Below are positions 51,319-60,000 of a DNA stretch of 64,000 nt, piece after piece. The stretch's first letter is position 1. The number at the start of each line of letters is the position of its first letter. A program made the position numbers and the translations under genes. The notes under the pieces are model-generated. The model was not told the DNA's origin and ran no database searches. It was given only the letters and a program-made list of their open reading frames with translations. Source of the stretch: an uncultured Clostridium sp. (GTDB lineage Bacteria > Bacillota > Clostridia > Lachnospirales > Lachnospiraceae); assembly GCA_900549235.1 (NCBI GenBank), contig URNT01000005.1, positions 60,150 through 124,149 on the forward strand, written 5' to 3'.

Positions 51319-52593
51319 CTAAACCTCATCAATCGCCTTCCCAATATCCCGTCTCATATATTTATTCTCAAACTCCACCCATTCCGTCGCCTTATAGGCA
51401 TTGGCCCGGGCTTCTTTGAGGGTGGCGCCTTTGGCGGTGACGCCCAGGACACGGCCGCCGTTTGTGAGGATATTGCCTTCTGAGTCGAACCGGCTTCCTG
51501 CGTGGAAGACGTAGCAGCCTTCTTTGTCTTTGAACCGGTCCAGGCCTGTGATCTGAAAGCCTTTTTCGTAATGCTCCGGGTAGCCGTCTGAGGCAAGGAC
51601 CACGCAGACGGCGGCATTGTCCTCAAATTCCAGATCGATCTGATCCAGGGTGCCGTCTACGCAGGCTTCAAATACGTCTACGATGTCATTTTTCATCCGG
51701 GGAAGGACTACCTGGGTTTCGGGATCGCCGAAACGGGCGTTGTATTCCAAAACCTTGGGGCCCTGGGGCGTAAGCATCAGGCCGAAGAAGATGATTCCCT
51801 TAAATTCCCGTCCCTCTGCCCTCATGGCGTCAACCGTAGCCTGGTAAATGTGCTCCCGGCAGAAGGCGTCGATCTCCTCTGTATAGAAGGGGCTTGGGGA
51901 AAATGTTCCCATACCGCCGGTGTTCAGTCCCCGATCTCCGTCCTTTGCCCGCTTGTGATCCTGGGCGGAGGTCATAATCCGGATGGTCTTTCCGTCTACA
52001 AAGGACAGGACAGACACCTCCCGTCCAGTCATAAATTCCTCCACCACGATCTTATCTCCGGCAGAGCCGAACTGCTTATCCAGCATCAGGGTGCGGACGC
52101 CCTCTCTGGCCTCCTCCCTTGTATTGCAGATCAGAACGCCCTTTCCAAGAGCCAGGCCGTCTGCCTTCAAAACTACAGGCACAGGGGCCGTCTCAAGATA
52201 AGCCAGAGCCTCCTCCGGTGAACTGAAGGTCTCATAAGCGGCTGTGGGAATGCCATATTTTTTCATCAGATCCTTGGAAAATGCCTTGGAGCCCTCCAGA
52301 ATGGCCGCGCATTTTCTGGGGCCGAATACACGGAGCCCCTCTGCCTCCAGCACATCCACAAGGCCCGCTGCCAGCGGATCGTCAGGACCTACCACCACCA
52401 GGTCAAAGGCTTCTTTCTTAGCAAAGGAAGCCATTTTTTCAAACTCCATCACTCCGATGTCAACACACCGGGCAACCTCTGCGATTCCTGCATTACCGGG
52501 GGCGCAATACAGCTGGCTGACCCGTCTGCTCTGGGCTATTTTCCAGCAGATGGCGTGCTCTCTGCCTCCGCCGCCTACTACTAAAATCTTCAT
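51319..52593 (-). CDS. purD: Phosphoribosylamine-glycine ligase (PurD)
   Basis: The 424-residue ATP-grasp enzyme starts MKILVVGGGGREHAICWKIA, and has VGPDDPLAAGLVDVLEAEGL near residues 63-82, the glycine-rich NTGGMGTFSPSPFY near 222 and LEYNARFGDPETQVVLPRM near 281. It makes GAR from phosphoribosylamine and glycine, the second step of purine synthesis. It is the last gene of the purE-M-N-D run, 16 bp after purN. Confidence 0.95.
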   Translation of the reverse strand: MKILVVGGGGREHAICWKIAQSRRVSQLYCAPGNAGIAEVARCVDIGVMEFEKMASFAKKEAFDLVVVGPDDPLAAGLVDVLEAEGLRVFGPRKCAAILEGSKAFSKDLMKKYGIPTAAYETFSSPEEALAYLETAPVPVVLKADGLALGKGVLICNTREEAREGVRTLMLDKQFGSAGDKIVVEEFMTGREVSVLSFVDGKTIRIMTSAQDHKRAKDGDRGLNTGGMGTFSPSPFYTEEIDAFCREHIYQATVDAMRAEGREFKGIIFFGLMLTPQGPKVLEYNARFGDPETQVVLPRMKNDIVDVFEACVDGTLDQIDLEFEDNAAVCVVLASDGYPEHYEKGFQITGLDRFKDKEGCYVFHAGSRFDSEGNILTNGGRVLGVTAKGATLKEARANAYKATEWVEFENKYMRRDIGKAIDEV

Positions 52594-52609
52594 TCAAGTA
52601 CCTCCTTGC

Positions 52610-53203
52610 TCAAAGGATCCCGTTGGCGATCATATCAATCGCCTTTGGAAGGATCTTCCATTCTGCTTCTTCCATCACCCGCTGCTGGAGCAGCTTCGGG
52701 GTATCTCCCGGAAGGACCTCCACCGCCTTCTGAAGGATAATAGGCCCGGAATCCACGCCCTCATCTACAAAATGCACCGTCGCCCCTGTTACCTTCACCC
52801 CTCTGGCCAGAGCCGCCTCATGGACCTTCAGCCCGTAGTAGCCTACGCCGCAGAAGGAGGGGATTAGGGAAGGATGGATATTGATGATCCGGTTTCTGTA
52901 TCTCTCGATCATAGCCGGAGGAATGGTCACCAGGAAGCCTGCCAGCACAATAAGATCCAGATTATATTCTTCCAGGCCCTCTAACAGGGCGCAGTTAAAG
53001 GCCTCTCTTGTGTCAAACTGTTTCGGGGAAATGCACAGGGCCTTTATGCCATGGTTTCTGGCGCGCTCCAGGGCATAAGCCCCCTGGTTATTGCTGATGA
53101 CCACCTCGACCTGGGCATTGGTGATGGTCCCCTGGTCAATAGCGTCTAAAATTGCCTGCAGATTGGTGCCGCCGCCGGACACCAGAACCCCTACTCTTAA
53201 CAT
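52610..53203 (-). CDS. purN: Phosphoribosylglycinamide formyltransferase (PurN)
   Basis: The 197-residue protein has GVLVSGGGTNLQAILDAI near residues 4-21, the catalytic Asn/His in RIINIHPSLIPSF near 103-115, and the catalytic Asp in HFVDEGVDSGPII near 144-156. It transfers a formyl group from 10-formyl-THF to GAR. It overlaps purM by 7 bp, showing tight operon coupling. Confidence 0.95.
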   Translation of the reverse strand: MLRVGVLVSGGGTNLQAILDAIDQGTITNAQVEVVISNNQGAYALERARNHGIKALCISPKQFDTREAFNCALLEGLEEYNLDLIVLAGFLVTIPPAMIERYRNRIINIHPSLIPSFCGVGYYGLKVHEAALARGVKVTGATVHFVDEGVDSGPIILQKAVEVLPGDTPKLLQQRVMEEAEWKILPKAIDMIANGIL

Positions 53204-54228
53204 AAGGTCACACCCTTCTCGCCATTTTCCACAGAACCGATCACATATGGAATATCACCGGCTGCCCGGATAGCCTTCATGGTCCTTTCCACGTCAGCCG
53301 GATCCACTGCAACAATCATTCCAATGCCCATATTGTAAGTATTATACATCATATCCTCAGCAATATCGCCTTTCTCTGCCAGCATTTTGAAAATAGCCGG
53401 AACCTCATAGCTGTCCTTGCGGACAACGGCCCGGATCCCTTCCTTTAACATACGGGGAACATTTTCCTGGAAGCCGCCTCCTGTAATGTGGCTGCAGGCC
53501 TTAACGGTGATACCTGCATTTTTTATGCTCTTTAATGCCTTTACATAGATCCTGGTGGGAGCTAAAAGAGCTTCGCCCAGGGTTGTACCCAGCTCCTCAT
53601 AGTAGGTATTGAGTCCCTCAGGAGTCAGCTCCTTTTCAAATACCTTCCGCACCAGAGAGAAGCCGTTGGAATGTACGCCGCTGGAAGCCATACCCACCAG
53701 CACGTCACCGGCCTTTAAATTCTCCCCTGTGATCATATCCTTTTTATCGCAGACACCCACTGCAAAGCCTGCCAGGTCATAATCCTCCTCCGGCATCAGT
53801 CCCGGATGCTCCGCTGTCTCACCGCCGATCAGGGCAGCCTCAGACTGAAGGCAGCCTTCTGCCACGCCCTTTACAATATCCGCGATCTTCTCGGGAACAT
53901 TTTTACCGCAGGCAATGTAATCCAGGAAAAATAAAGGCTCGCCGCCGGCGCAGGCAATGTCATTGACACACATGGCCACCGCATCGATGCCGATGGTATC
54001 ATGCTTATCCATAATGATCGCCAGCTTTACCTTGGTGCCGCAGCCATCCGTACCGGATAACAGCACCGGCTCCTCCATATCCTTGATCTTTGACAGGGAA
54101 AATGCCCCTGAAAAGCCTCCAAGGCCTCCCAGCACTTCTTCGCGCATGGTCTTTTTTACATGCTCCTTCATCAGCTCCACTGATTTGTATCCAGCTTCAA
54201 TATCTACTCCGGCTTTCTTGTAATCCAT
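53197..54228 (-). CDS. purM: Phosphoribosylformylglycinamidine cyclo-ligase (PurM)
   Basis: The 343-residue AIR synthetase starts DYKKAGVDIEAGYKSVELMK and contains LLSGTDGCGTKVKLAI near residues 56-71, AMCVNDIACAGGEPLFFLDY near 84-103 and AFGVG-type AGFAVGVCDKKDM near 153. It closes the imidazole ring of the purine precursor with ATP. It is encoded 23 bp after purE. Confidence 0.95.
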   Translation of the reverse strand: MDYKKAGVDIEAGYKSVELMKEHVKKTMREEVLGGLGGFSGAFSLSKIKDMEEPVLLSGTDGCGTKVKLAIIMDKHDTIGIDAVAMCVNDIACAGGEPLFFLDYIACGKNVPEKIADIVKGVAEGCLQSEAALIGGETAEHPGLMPEEDYDLAGFAVGVCDKKDMITGENLKAGDVLVGMASSGVHSNGFSLVRKVFEKELTPEGLNTYYEELGTTLGEALLAPTRIYVKALKSIKNAGITVKACSHITGGGFQENVPRMLKEGIRAVVRKDSYEVPAIFKMLAEKGDIAEDMMYNTYNMGIGMIVAVDPADVERTMKAIRAAGDIPYVIGSVENGEKGVTLC

Positions 54229-54251
54229 GTTTCTACCTCCATTTTCCTGTC

Positions 54252-54767
54252 TTATTTCATCTGCTCCAGATAGGCCTCATAGCCAAGGGCATCCAGCTTC
54301 TCAGCTTTCTTTACCACGTCCTCCTTTAAGCCTTCCGAATATGCCTTCAGGCGGCCTAAAAGCTCTGCATCGGAGGTGGCCAGGATCTTTGCTGCCAGAA
54401 TGCCAGCATTGGCTCCGCCGTTAATGGCAACGGTTGCCACCGGAATGCCGCTTGGCATCTGAACGATCGAGTACAGAGAATCCACACCGCCCAGGTCAGA
54501 GGTTCTCATCGGGATGCCAACCACCGGCATGGGGAAAATAGCCGCGCACATGCCAGGCAGGTGAGCTGCCTTTCCGGCTCCCGCGATGATCACCTTAAAG
54601 CCCTTGTCCTCTGCCGCCTTTGCCCACTGAAAAAATACATCCGGCTCCCTGTGAGCGGAAATGATCGTCATCTCATAATCAATCCCCAGCTTGTCCAGTA
54701 TCTTCGCTGCCTGCGCCATCACCGGCATATCAGAGTCGCTGCCCATTACAATTCCTACTTTTGCCAT
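54252..54767 (-). CDS. purE: N5-carboxyaminoimidazole ribonucleotide mutase (PurE)
   Basis: The 171-residue protein has the PurE class I start VGIVMGSDSDMPVM, the catalytic His in IISAHREPD near residues 38-46 and the substrate loop AGAGKAAHLPGM near 61-72. It converts N5-CAIR to CAIR. It is the first gene of the purine run; AAAAGGAG precedes the ATG, and a copy of the palindromic repeat ends only about 14 bases before that ribosome site. No purine riboswitch was recognised upstream. Confidence 0.94.
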   Translation of the reverse strand: MAKVGIVMGSDSDMPVMAQAAKILDKLGIDYEMTIISAHREPDVFFQWAKAAEDKGFKVIIAGAGKAAHLPGMCAAIFPMPVVGIPMRTSDLGGVDSLYSIVQMPSGIPVATVAINGGANAGILAAKILATSDAELLGRLKAYSEGLKEDVVKKAEKLDALGYEAYLEQMK

Positions 54768-54788
54768 CGTTCATTCTCCTTTTCTGTT

Positions 54789-54846
54789 GTGTGCTCTCGG
54801 AATCTCAGCCGCAAAGATGAGTGCAAGGGAGATTCCGAGAGTACAC
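54789..54846. repeat. 58-bp palindromic repeat, short copy 2 (purE leader)
   Basis: GTGTGCTCTCGGAATCTC and GAGATTCCGAGAGTACAC are the same terminal arms as in the 163-bp element at 34713-34875. The centre AGCCGCAAAGATGAGTGCAAGG differs from one arm of the long copy at a single base. It is therefore an internally deleted version lacking about 105 bp. The flanks do not form a clear target duplication. It sits immediately upstream of the purE ribosome site. Confidence 0.75.
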
Positions 54847-54909
54847 TTGTGCGTCGCGTTTATGGAATTCATAATCTGAGTAAATAATAATTATTAGTAT
54901 TTCTAATAA

Positions 54910-55146
54910 ATAAGTTTATATATCTTAATTCCACTTATAATTATAATACTCGGAAATGTGTATGGCGTCAATATAAATTTGCACGAAAATGTGAGTGCTG
55001 AAGATAGAATAAAAAACAGTATCATGCATCTGCCAGAAGAATTTTGGAAGGCCTATCCAATTGATGTACTGGTTCTTTTGATCCCTGTTTTTGTTGTATT
55101 TACAATAAACCATGTGGTTCAAACAATCAAAAACTCTATATTTTGA
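54910..55146 (+). pseudogene. Short AT-rich frame encoding two hydrophobic segments, probably a membrane-protein remnant
   Basis: An open stretch from the stop codon at 54907 to TGA at 55144 encodes a hydrophobic segment (YILIPLIIIILGNVYG), a polar middle (HENVSAEDRIKNSIMHLPEE) and a second hydrophobic segment (PIDVLVLLIPVFVVFTINHV). The only internal start with any support is GTG 54958, which would lose the first segment. There is no convincing ribosome site, and composition is much AT-richer than the neighbours. I do not recognise the family. Confidence 0.3.
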
Positions 55147-55166
55147 GAAAAAACCTCACATAAGAT

Positions 55167-55208
55167 AAAATGAGGAAAAATCTCATTTCAAAGATTTTTC
55201 CTCATTTT
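55167..55208. terminator. Bidirectional terminator downstream of the pyr/M29 run
   Basis: A perfect 17-bp stem, AAAATGAGGAAAAATCT / AGATTTTTCCTCATTTT, with an 8-base loop and A/T runs on both sides, just after the M29 peptidase stop codon on the minus strand. Confidence 0.85.
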
Positions 55209-55214
55209 TCCATT

Positions 55215-57320
55215 CTATTCCTCTGTCTCCAGCTCCCGGTTCAGCTCCTCTGTCCCTTCCAGTACAAACCGTCCCTGACGGATGATCTGGATCCTGGTTC
55301 CATCGGTTCTCACCGCCTCAATATCTCCCAGCTCTGAATATGGAATAGTAATATCCGTATGGGTGCTGAAATAGGCCTTGCTCATATGTTCCTTCCGCAG
55401 ACTGGAGATCTCGTTGTCTCTGGCGATGATCTCCTTGCCGTCGGGATTGTATACCGCCGTATCCTCAGAAAAGCTGTAGCAGGTATCTCCTACCGCAAAG
55501 TGAGGTCCGGTCTTTTCTGCGATCAGAATGGGCAGGCGGCTTTCAATGCCGAACCTCCGGCCCATGGCGTAGGCCGCCGTATTGGTGCCGATTGCAAACT
55601 CCCCAAGGGGCAGCCAGCTGTGGCCCCGCATAATCACCTGCTTTACAAGCTCCCGGCCCTGACTTAAATCCGGATCTTCCTCAAAGTTTCTGCAGGAGAA
55701 ATCTTTTACTTTTCCCCCGGCAAATTCCATTTTCAGATCTTTAAATTCATATTCTCCTACATACACGCTTTTTACATGGAGAAGGCCTTCTGTCCCTTCA
55801 AGGACGGGAGAGGTAAATACCTCACCCAGAGGGATATTTACATCGGAAACGCAGTTTTCAAAGTTGGTTTCCCTGGACGGATCTTGAAGGGTGTGGAGCA
55901 TCACCTTTATATCGGTTTCGTTGCCCTCCCGTCCGGTTATATGAACCCAGGCCGCCTGATCCAGGGCGTCGATAATGGTCTGCTGGATCTTCTGGTAGGT
56001 ACCGTAATCCAGGGTGTTGATCCGGATAGTCTCCTTAAAGATCTCCTCAAACTCAGGCCCGATCTCCGGCTTTGGAAAAGCAATGATGGTAAAGCTGGTC
56101 TCGTCTCCCGGCATATATTGGTTGATAATCTGCCTGGATTCATTGTTATAGGCCAGGGTCAGCTCCTCCTGATGGCGGTTTAAGGCCAGAGCCGTCTTTT
56201 TATTCACCGGCTCAAAGCCTGCCTCTCCAAAGGTTTCCACTACAGCCGGGCCGGCGCAGGCCCCTGCCAGCTCCTTCATCTCCTCATAGGCGGATCTTAA
56301 GACAGCCAGACGACGCTCCTTAAAGGCATTGCCCATATACAAGGCGCTGTCATAGCGGTGGTCATAATCATACTGGCGGTTAGGGGAGGTGCCAAAATAC
56401 CCCCGCTTTCCGTTTGGCCTGCGGTTGATGGACTCTACAGCAGCCCGGTAAAAGACCGGCTTCAGTCCCATGCCTTCAAAATTTTCCACTGCCCGGCGGA
56501 TCATTCGCTCGAAGCCAAGCTCATACTCCACCACCACCGTTTTCTTTTTTGACAGTTCCCGTCCCGTAACCTCAAAGCCTCTGCGGTAGCCCTCTGTATA
56601 GGTATCCGCCATTTTGTTCACAGTCTCCTGGGGAAGGGAGGCCATAAAGGAGGAAAGCTTCAGCTCCGTATCAGAAATGTATTCGCCGTACTGATACAGA
56701 TACCTTACGTCTGTCAGATCCTCCTCCATAATAATATCCCTGGCGAAGGTCAGCTCCGGATCCAGTCCCTCCCGGATCCTCCAGGGAAGAAGGGTATCCG
56801 CATAGTCGCTGACATACCAGTACAGAGCATCCTTTAAAAGCTGCTCCTCCGGTTTATCCGCTCCCTCCTCCCAGGCCTGGACGAACAGGCTGTAGACCTC
56901 TAAAAAGAGCTCACCAAGAATGGTGATATGCTGCAGCCTCATCTCAAAGGCATAGACAATGCTGCCCCGAAGCTCTGTGTATAAAAATGAAAGCAGGGGG
57001 CCGCAGTCCTCTCCCAGAAGCCGTACCGCGGTATCGGGATTAGCAAAGCTGTCCCCGTAGGCCTCAGGGAGAATATCCTCATAAAGGCGGCGGTTTTCCT
57101 CCTGAAGCCCCGAAAGGCCCAGTCCTTCTCCCCTTGGATCCTCCTTGCGGCGCCTTACCAGCTCTCTGATCCGGCAGATAAAGGCCGCCGTCCTTTTAAA
57201 ATAACTGCCGTAAGGCTCCTTCATTTCTTCGTTCTCCATGGCGCTTATCCGATCCATGGAAAGCTCAAAACGCTCCCTTACGGCATCATTTTCTTCCTTT
57301 AATCGTATTCTGTAATCCAT
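55215..57320 (-). CDS. M29-family (aminopeptidase T/AmpS-like) metallopeptidase with long N-terminal extension
   Basis: The 701-residue protein carries a complete M29-like C-terminal part: VVVEYELGFERMIRRAVENF starts the fold near residue 265, with metal-ligand candidates in SDVNIPLGEVFTSP (Glu), LPLGEFAIGTNTAAY (Glu), EKTGPHFAVGDT (His) and STHTDITIPY (His-x-Asp). The usual M29 enzyme has about 370-410 residues; here some 260 mostly helical residues precede it. It is the last gene of the pyrF-led strand run. It removes N-terminal amino acids from peptides in the cytoplasm, by family; the extension has no recognised function. Confidence 0.8.
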   Translation of the reverse strand: MDYRIRLKEENDAVRERFELSMDRISAMENEEMKEPYGSYFKRTAAFICRIRELVRRRKEDPRGEGLGLSGLQEENRRLYEDILPEAYGDSFANPDTAVRLLGEDCGPLLSFLYTELRGSIVYAFEMRLQHITILGELFLEVYSLFVQAWEEGADKPEEQLLKDALYWYVSDYADTLLPWRIREGLDPELTFARDIIMEEDLTDVRYLYQYGEYISDTELKLSSFMASLPQETVNKMADTYTEGYRRGFEVTGRELSKKKTVVVEYELGFERMIRRAVENFEGMGLKPVFYRAAVESINRRPNGKRGYFGTSPNRQYDYDHRYDSALYMGNAFKERRLAVLRSAYEEMKELAGACAGPAVVETFGEAGFEPVNKKTALALNRHQEELTLAYNNESRQIINQYMPGDETSFTIIAFPKPEIGPEFEEIFKETIRINTLDYGTYQKIQQTIIDALDQAAWVHITGREGNETDIKVMLHTLQDPSRETNFENCVSDVNIPLGEVFTSPVLEGTEGLLHVKSVYVGEYEFKDLKMEFAGGKVKDFSCRNFEEDPDLSQGRELVKQVIMRGHSWLPLGEFAIGTNTAAYAMGRRFGIESRLPILIAEKTGPHFAVGDTCYSFSEDTAVYNPDGKEIIARDNEISSLRKEHMSKAYFSTHTDITIPYSELGDIEAVRTDGTRIQIIRQGRFVLEGTEELNRELETEE

Positions 57321-57348
57321 GTGCTGCTGCAGTCCTCCTGTCTCTGTA

Positions 57349-57672
57349 CTACCCGAATATGCCGGTAATGATGATCACTGCCCACACAATCAGAAGCACC
57401 ATCCCAAATCCGGTGCCGATCCTGGCCAGTATGTAATTTTTCTCCTTTTCCCGGAAGGATAACAGGCCGTACCAGAGGGAAACCAGGGAAGCTGCCAGGC
57501 TTGAAAAGCCATAAGCTCCTGTGTTCATCCCCCCGTTTCCGGCCTGCGACACAGACAGATAGATGCTCATGACAGCCAGGCCAAGGGACAAAAGCCCAAA
57601 GCCCAGGCAGGCATAGCTGTGTTTCGCAAAGGGATTCCTCAGATAGGAAACCTTATCTCCTACATGCTTCAA
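57349..57672 (-). CDS. Small three-helix membrane protein (possibly DUF6142)
   Basis: The 107-residue protein counted from TTG 57672 is chosen because GGAGG lies 8 bases upstream and the start overlaps the VanZ stop codon as TTGA. A GTG at 57681 sits too close to the ribosome site. Three hydrophobic segments are predicted (about residues 20-37, 47-68 and 83-105). Clostridial proteins of this size and layout often accompany VanZ genes. Function unknown. Confidence 0.6.
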   Translation of the reverse strand: MKHVGDKVSYLRNPFAKHSYACLGFGLLSLGLAVMSIYLSVSQAGNGGMNTGAYGFSSLAASLVSLWYGLLSFREKEKNYILARIGTGFGMVLLIVWAVIIITGIFG

Positions 57673-58142
57673 TCTCTGCACCTCCTCTGCCTGTAACGCA
57701 CCCTCAGCCGCTGGACGATCCGGTAAAGGATAAATCCCAGGGCCGCCCCCAGGGTATTGAGGATCATATCGTCCACATCAAAGCTCCCTACCCTCATAAC
57801 CAGCTGCAGCGTCTCCAGCATCAGGCTGAAGATAAAACCAAATGAAACTGTATTGTACCATTTCCTGCTGCGGCGGCTGATGATCGGAAGGATGAAGCCA
57901 AAGGGTGCGAAAGCGGCTACATTTCCTACCACATTGATCATAAAAAAGCCGAAGCCTAAAATGTGGTAGTAACAGAAATTCCGGAGAATCTCCTTAAAGG
58001 GGACCAGGTTGTAGGCATAGTCCCGGTCCGCGTCCAGACGTCCGAAGCTCTCCGAAAAAAACATAAAATAGGCCAGAAGGCACAGGTACAGAATAAACAG
58101 CACCCATCCCAGCTTCTGACGCCTTGTTGTATTTCTAATCAT
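57669..58142 (-). CDS. VanZ-family membrane protein
   Basis: The 157-residue protein has four to five predicted helices and VanZ-like motifs: YNLVPFKEILRNF near residues 43-55, NVVGNVAAFAPFGFILPII near 70-88 and the late SFDVDDMILNTLGAALGFIL near 118-137. VanZ proteins affect glycopeptide susceptibility in enterococci, but most homologues, like this one, lie outside resistance clusters and have unknown roles. It overlaps the next small membrane protein by 4 bp. Confidence 0.85.
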   Translation of the reverse strand: MIRNTTRRQKLGWVLFILYLCLLAYFMFFSESFGRLDADRDYAYNLVPFKEILRNFCYYHILGFGFFMINVVGNVAAFAPFGFILPIISRRSRKWYNTVSFGFIFSLMLETLQLVMRVGSFDVDDMILNTLGAALGFILYRIVQRLRVRYRQRRCRD

Positions 58143-58157
58143 CTGCTGCCCCGCTTA

Positions 58158-58313
58158 CTAAAACTCGATTTCCGATTTGCGTTTCAACAGCAGTGCCCCG
58201 TTTACAATGGAAATGATCCCGGCAGTCAGCCCGGCCACAGCCATAATAATCCCGATGGCGATGCAGCCTGCGCCGGTGTTTTTCATTGTCTTATATACTC
58301 TCTCCATATTCAT
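58158..58313 (-). CDS. 51-residue single-helix membrane peptide
   Basis: The frame from ATG 58313 (or ATG 58307, better spaced from AAAGG) to TAG 58158 encodes a basic start (MERVYKTMKNTG), one strong transmembrane helix (GCIAIGIIMAVAGLTAGIIS) and a basic end (LLLKRKSEIEF). It lies between pyrE and vanZ on the same strand with a good ribosome site and no overlap. It is probably real. Function unknown. Confidence 0.6.
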   Translation of the reverse strand: MNMERVYKTMKNTGAGCIAIGIIMAVAGLTAGIISIVNGALLLKRKSEIEF

Positions 58314-58326
58314 CGCCCTTTCTTGC

Positions 58327-58352
58327 AGGCCGCCCCTTTTAAGAGGCGGCCT
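58327..58352 (-). terminator. Hairpin after pyrE
   Basis: An AGGCCGCC / GGCGGCCT stem with a 10-base loop lies 20 bp after the pyrE stop codon. There is no T run on the minus strand, so it may be a leaky terminator or a processing site between the pyr genes and the downstream membrane-protein genes. Confidence 0.4.
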
Positions 58353-58372
58353 CAGCTGATCCTGTCTGCTTC

Positions 58373-59050
58373 TTACTGCTTTGCGCCGTACTGCTCATAG
58401 TATGCGTCAATGGCCGCCTTAATGGTGTCATCGATCACAACCCGTCCGCCGCACTCTCTGTTGTACAGGTGCTCCGTTACGTCCGCCATGGATACAATGG
58501 CCGCGGTTGGGAAGCCGTAAAGCTCCTTGATCTCGTCCAGGGCGCTCTTTTCCCCCTTGCCCCGCTCCATGCGGTTTAAGGATACAATGAGCCCCTTGAT
58601 CTCTACATTGCCCTGGGCCTTAAGAATAGGAAAAGTCTCCTCAATGGACTTCCCAGAGGTAGTCACATCCTCAATAATCATCACCCGGTCGCCGTCCTTG
58701 ATGGGGCTTCCAAGAAGAATGCCTGTATCGCCGTGGTCCTTTACCTCCTTGCGGTTGGAGCAGTAGCGGATGTCCTTTCCGTACAGCTCGCTGATGGCCA
58801 TGGTGGTAGCCACGCTTAAGGGGATTCCTTTGTAGGCCGGGCCAAAGAGCACGTCAAAATCCAGGCCGAAATTGTCATGGATGGCCTTTGCGTAATACTC
58901 GCCCAGCTTTCTTAACTGGGTACCGGTTACATAGCTTCCCGCATTCATAAAGAAGGGGGACTTCCGTCCGCTCTTTAAGGTGAAATCACCAAATTTTAAT
59001 ACATTGCTCTCTACCATGAATTCAATAAATTCCTGCTTATAGCTTTCCAT
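58373..59050 (-). CDS. pyrE: Orotate phosphoribosyltransferase (PyrE)
   Basis: The 225-residue protein has the PRPP-binding motif VMIIEDVTTSGKSIEE near residues 122-137 and the DVLFGPAYKGIPLSVATT loop near 65-82. It joins orotate and PRPP to form OMP. It is the fourth gene of the pyrF-K-D-E order, common in Lachnospiraceae. AGAGG lies before the ATG. Confidence 0.94.
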   Translation of the reverse strand: MESYKQEFIEFMVESNVLKFGDFTLKSGRKSPFFMNAGSYVTGTQLRKLGEYYAKAIHDNFGLDFDVLFGPAYKGIPLSVATTMAISELYGKDIRYCSNRKEVKDHGDTGILLGSPIKDGDRVMIIEDVTTSGKSIEETFPILKAQGNVEIKGLIVSLNRMERGKGEKSALDEIKELYGFPTAAIVSMADVTEHLYNRECGGRVVIDDTIKAAIDAYYEQYGAKQ

Positions 59051-59082
59051 ATCTGAACCTCTCTTATTCCTGTATCTTTCTG

Positions 59083-59985
59083 TTATCTGACTGCACCGAT
59101 CAGGCTGCGTATATCCTGGATCCCATGCTTCTCCATATAGACCCGGATGCCGTCTACGGTCTCCACAGTGGCATAGGGGTTGTGGAAATTAGCGGTGCCG
59201 ATGGCTACGGCGCTGGCTCCTGCCAGGATAAATTCCAGGGCATCCTCCGCATTCTGGATGCCGCCCATGCCGATGATGGGCACCTTTACTGCCTGGGCTG
59301 CCTGGTATACCATACGGACAGCCACCGGCTTGATGGCAGGGCCGGAAAGCCCTCCTGTTTTATTTGCCAGGGCAAAGGTGCGGCGGTTGATGTCAATCTT
59401 CATGCCTGTAAGGGTATTGATCAGGGAAATGGCATCGGCGCCTCCTGCCTCTGCCGCCTTTGCCATCACTGTAATATCCGTTACATTGGGACTCAGCTTC
59501 ATGATCACCGGCTGTTTTGCATGGGCCTTCACTGCCTTTGTAATGGCCTCCACTGCTTTTGGATCCTGGCCGAAGGCAATGCCGCCCTCCTTTACGTTAG
59601 GGCAGGAAATATTGATCTCCAGCATATCCACCGGCTCATCTCCCAGACGCTCTACCACGTCAATATAATCCTCTGTGGTCTTTCCGCATACATTTACAAT
59701 GATCTTCGTATCAAACTGCTTAAGGAAGGGGATGTCCCTTTTTGCGAATACGTCGATACCGGGATTCTGCAGGCCGATAGCGTTGATCATACCGCCGTAG
59801 GTTTCCGCGATCCTTGGAACCGGATTGCCGGGCCAGGGCACATTGGCCACGCCCTTGGTGACAACGGCTCCCAGCCGGTTCAGATCCACAAACTCACTGT
59901 ATTCCATGCCGGAGCCAAAGGTCCCTGACGCCTCCATCACCGGATTTTTAAACTCCACACCGGCGATTGTTACACTCATATTCAT
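59083..59985 (-). CDS. pyrD: Dihydroorotate dehydrogenase catalytic subunit (class 1B, PyrD)
   Basis: The 300-residue TIM-barrel FMN enzyme starts with AGVEFKNPVMEASGTFGSGM. It has the catalytic-Cys loop in MLEINISCPNVKEGG near residues 119-133, and FMN-phosphate motifs IIGMGGIQNAEDALEFILAG and AVAIGTANF near the end. Class 1B enzymes use NAD through the PyrK subunit, whose gene lies 15 bp upstream. It oxidises dihydroorotate to orotate. Confidence 0.95.
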   Translation of the reverse strand: MNMSVTIAGVEFKNPVMEASGTFGSGMEYSEFVDLNRLGAVVTKGVANVPWPGNPVPRIAETYGGMINAIGLQNPGIDVFAKRDIPFLKQFDTKIIVNVCGKTTEDYIDVVERLGDEPVDMLEINISCPNVKEGGIAFGQDPKAVEAITKAVKAHAKQPVIMKLSPNVTDITVMAKAAEAGGADAISLINTLTGMKIDINRRTFALANKTGGLSGPAIKPVAVRMVYQAAQAVKVPIIGMGGIQNAEDALEFILAGASAVAIGTANFHNPYATVETVDGIRVYMEKHGIQDIRSLIGAVR

Positions 59986-60000
59986 CTGTGAATCCTCCTG

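Noticed and set aside
54768..54957. A purine riboswitch or PurR box upstream of purE
   Set aside because: No three-way junction or conserved purine-aptamer core and no PurBox pair could be identified; the region is filled by the palindromic repeat and AT-rich sequence.
59125..59928. A 267-codon plus-strand open frame over pyrD
   Set aside because: It is antisense to a textbook PyrD with all motifs; Cys/His-rich low-complexity translation is an artefact of the GC pattern.
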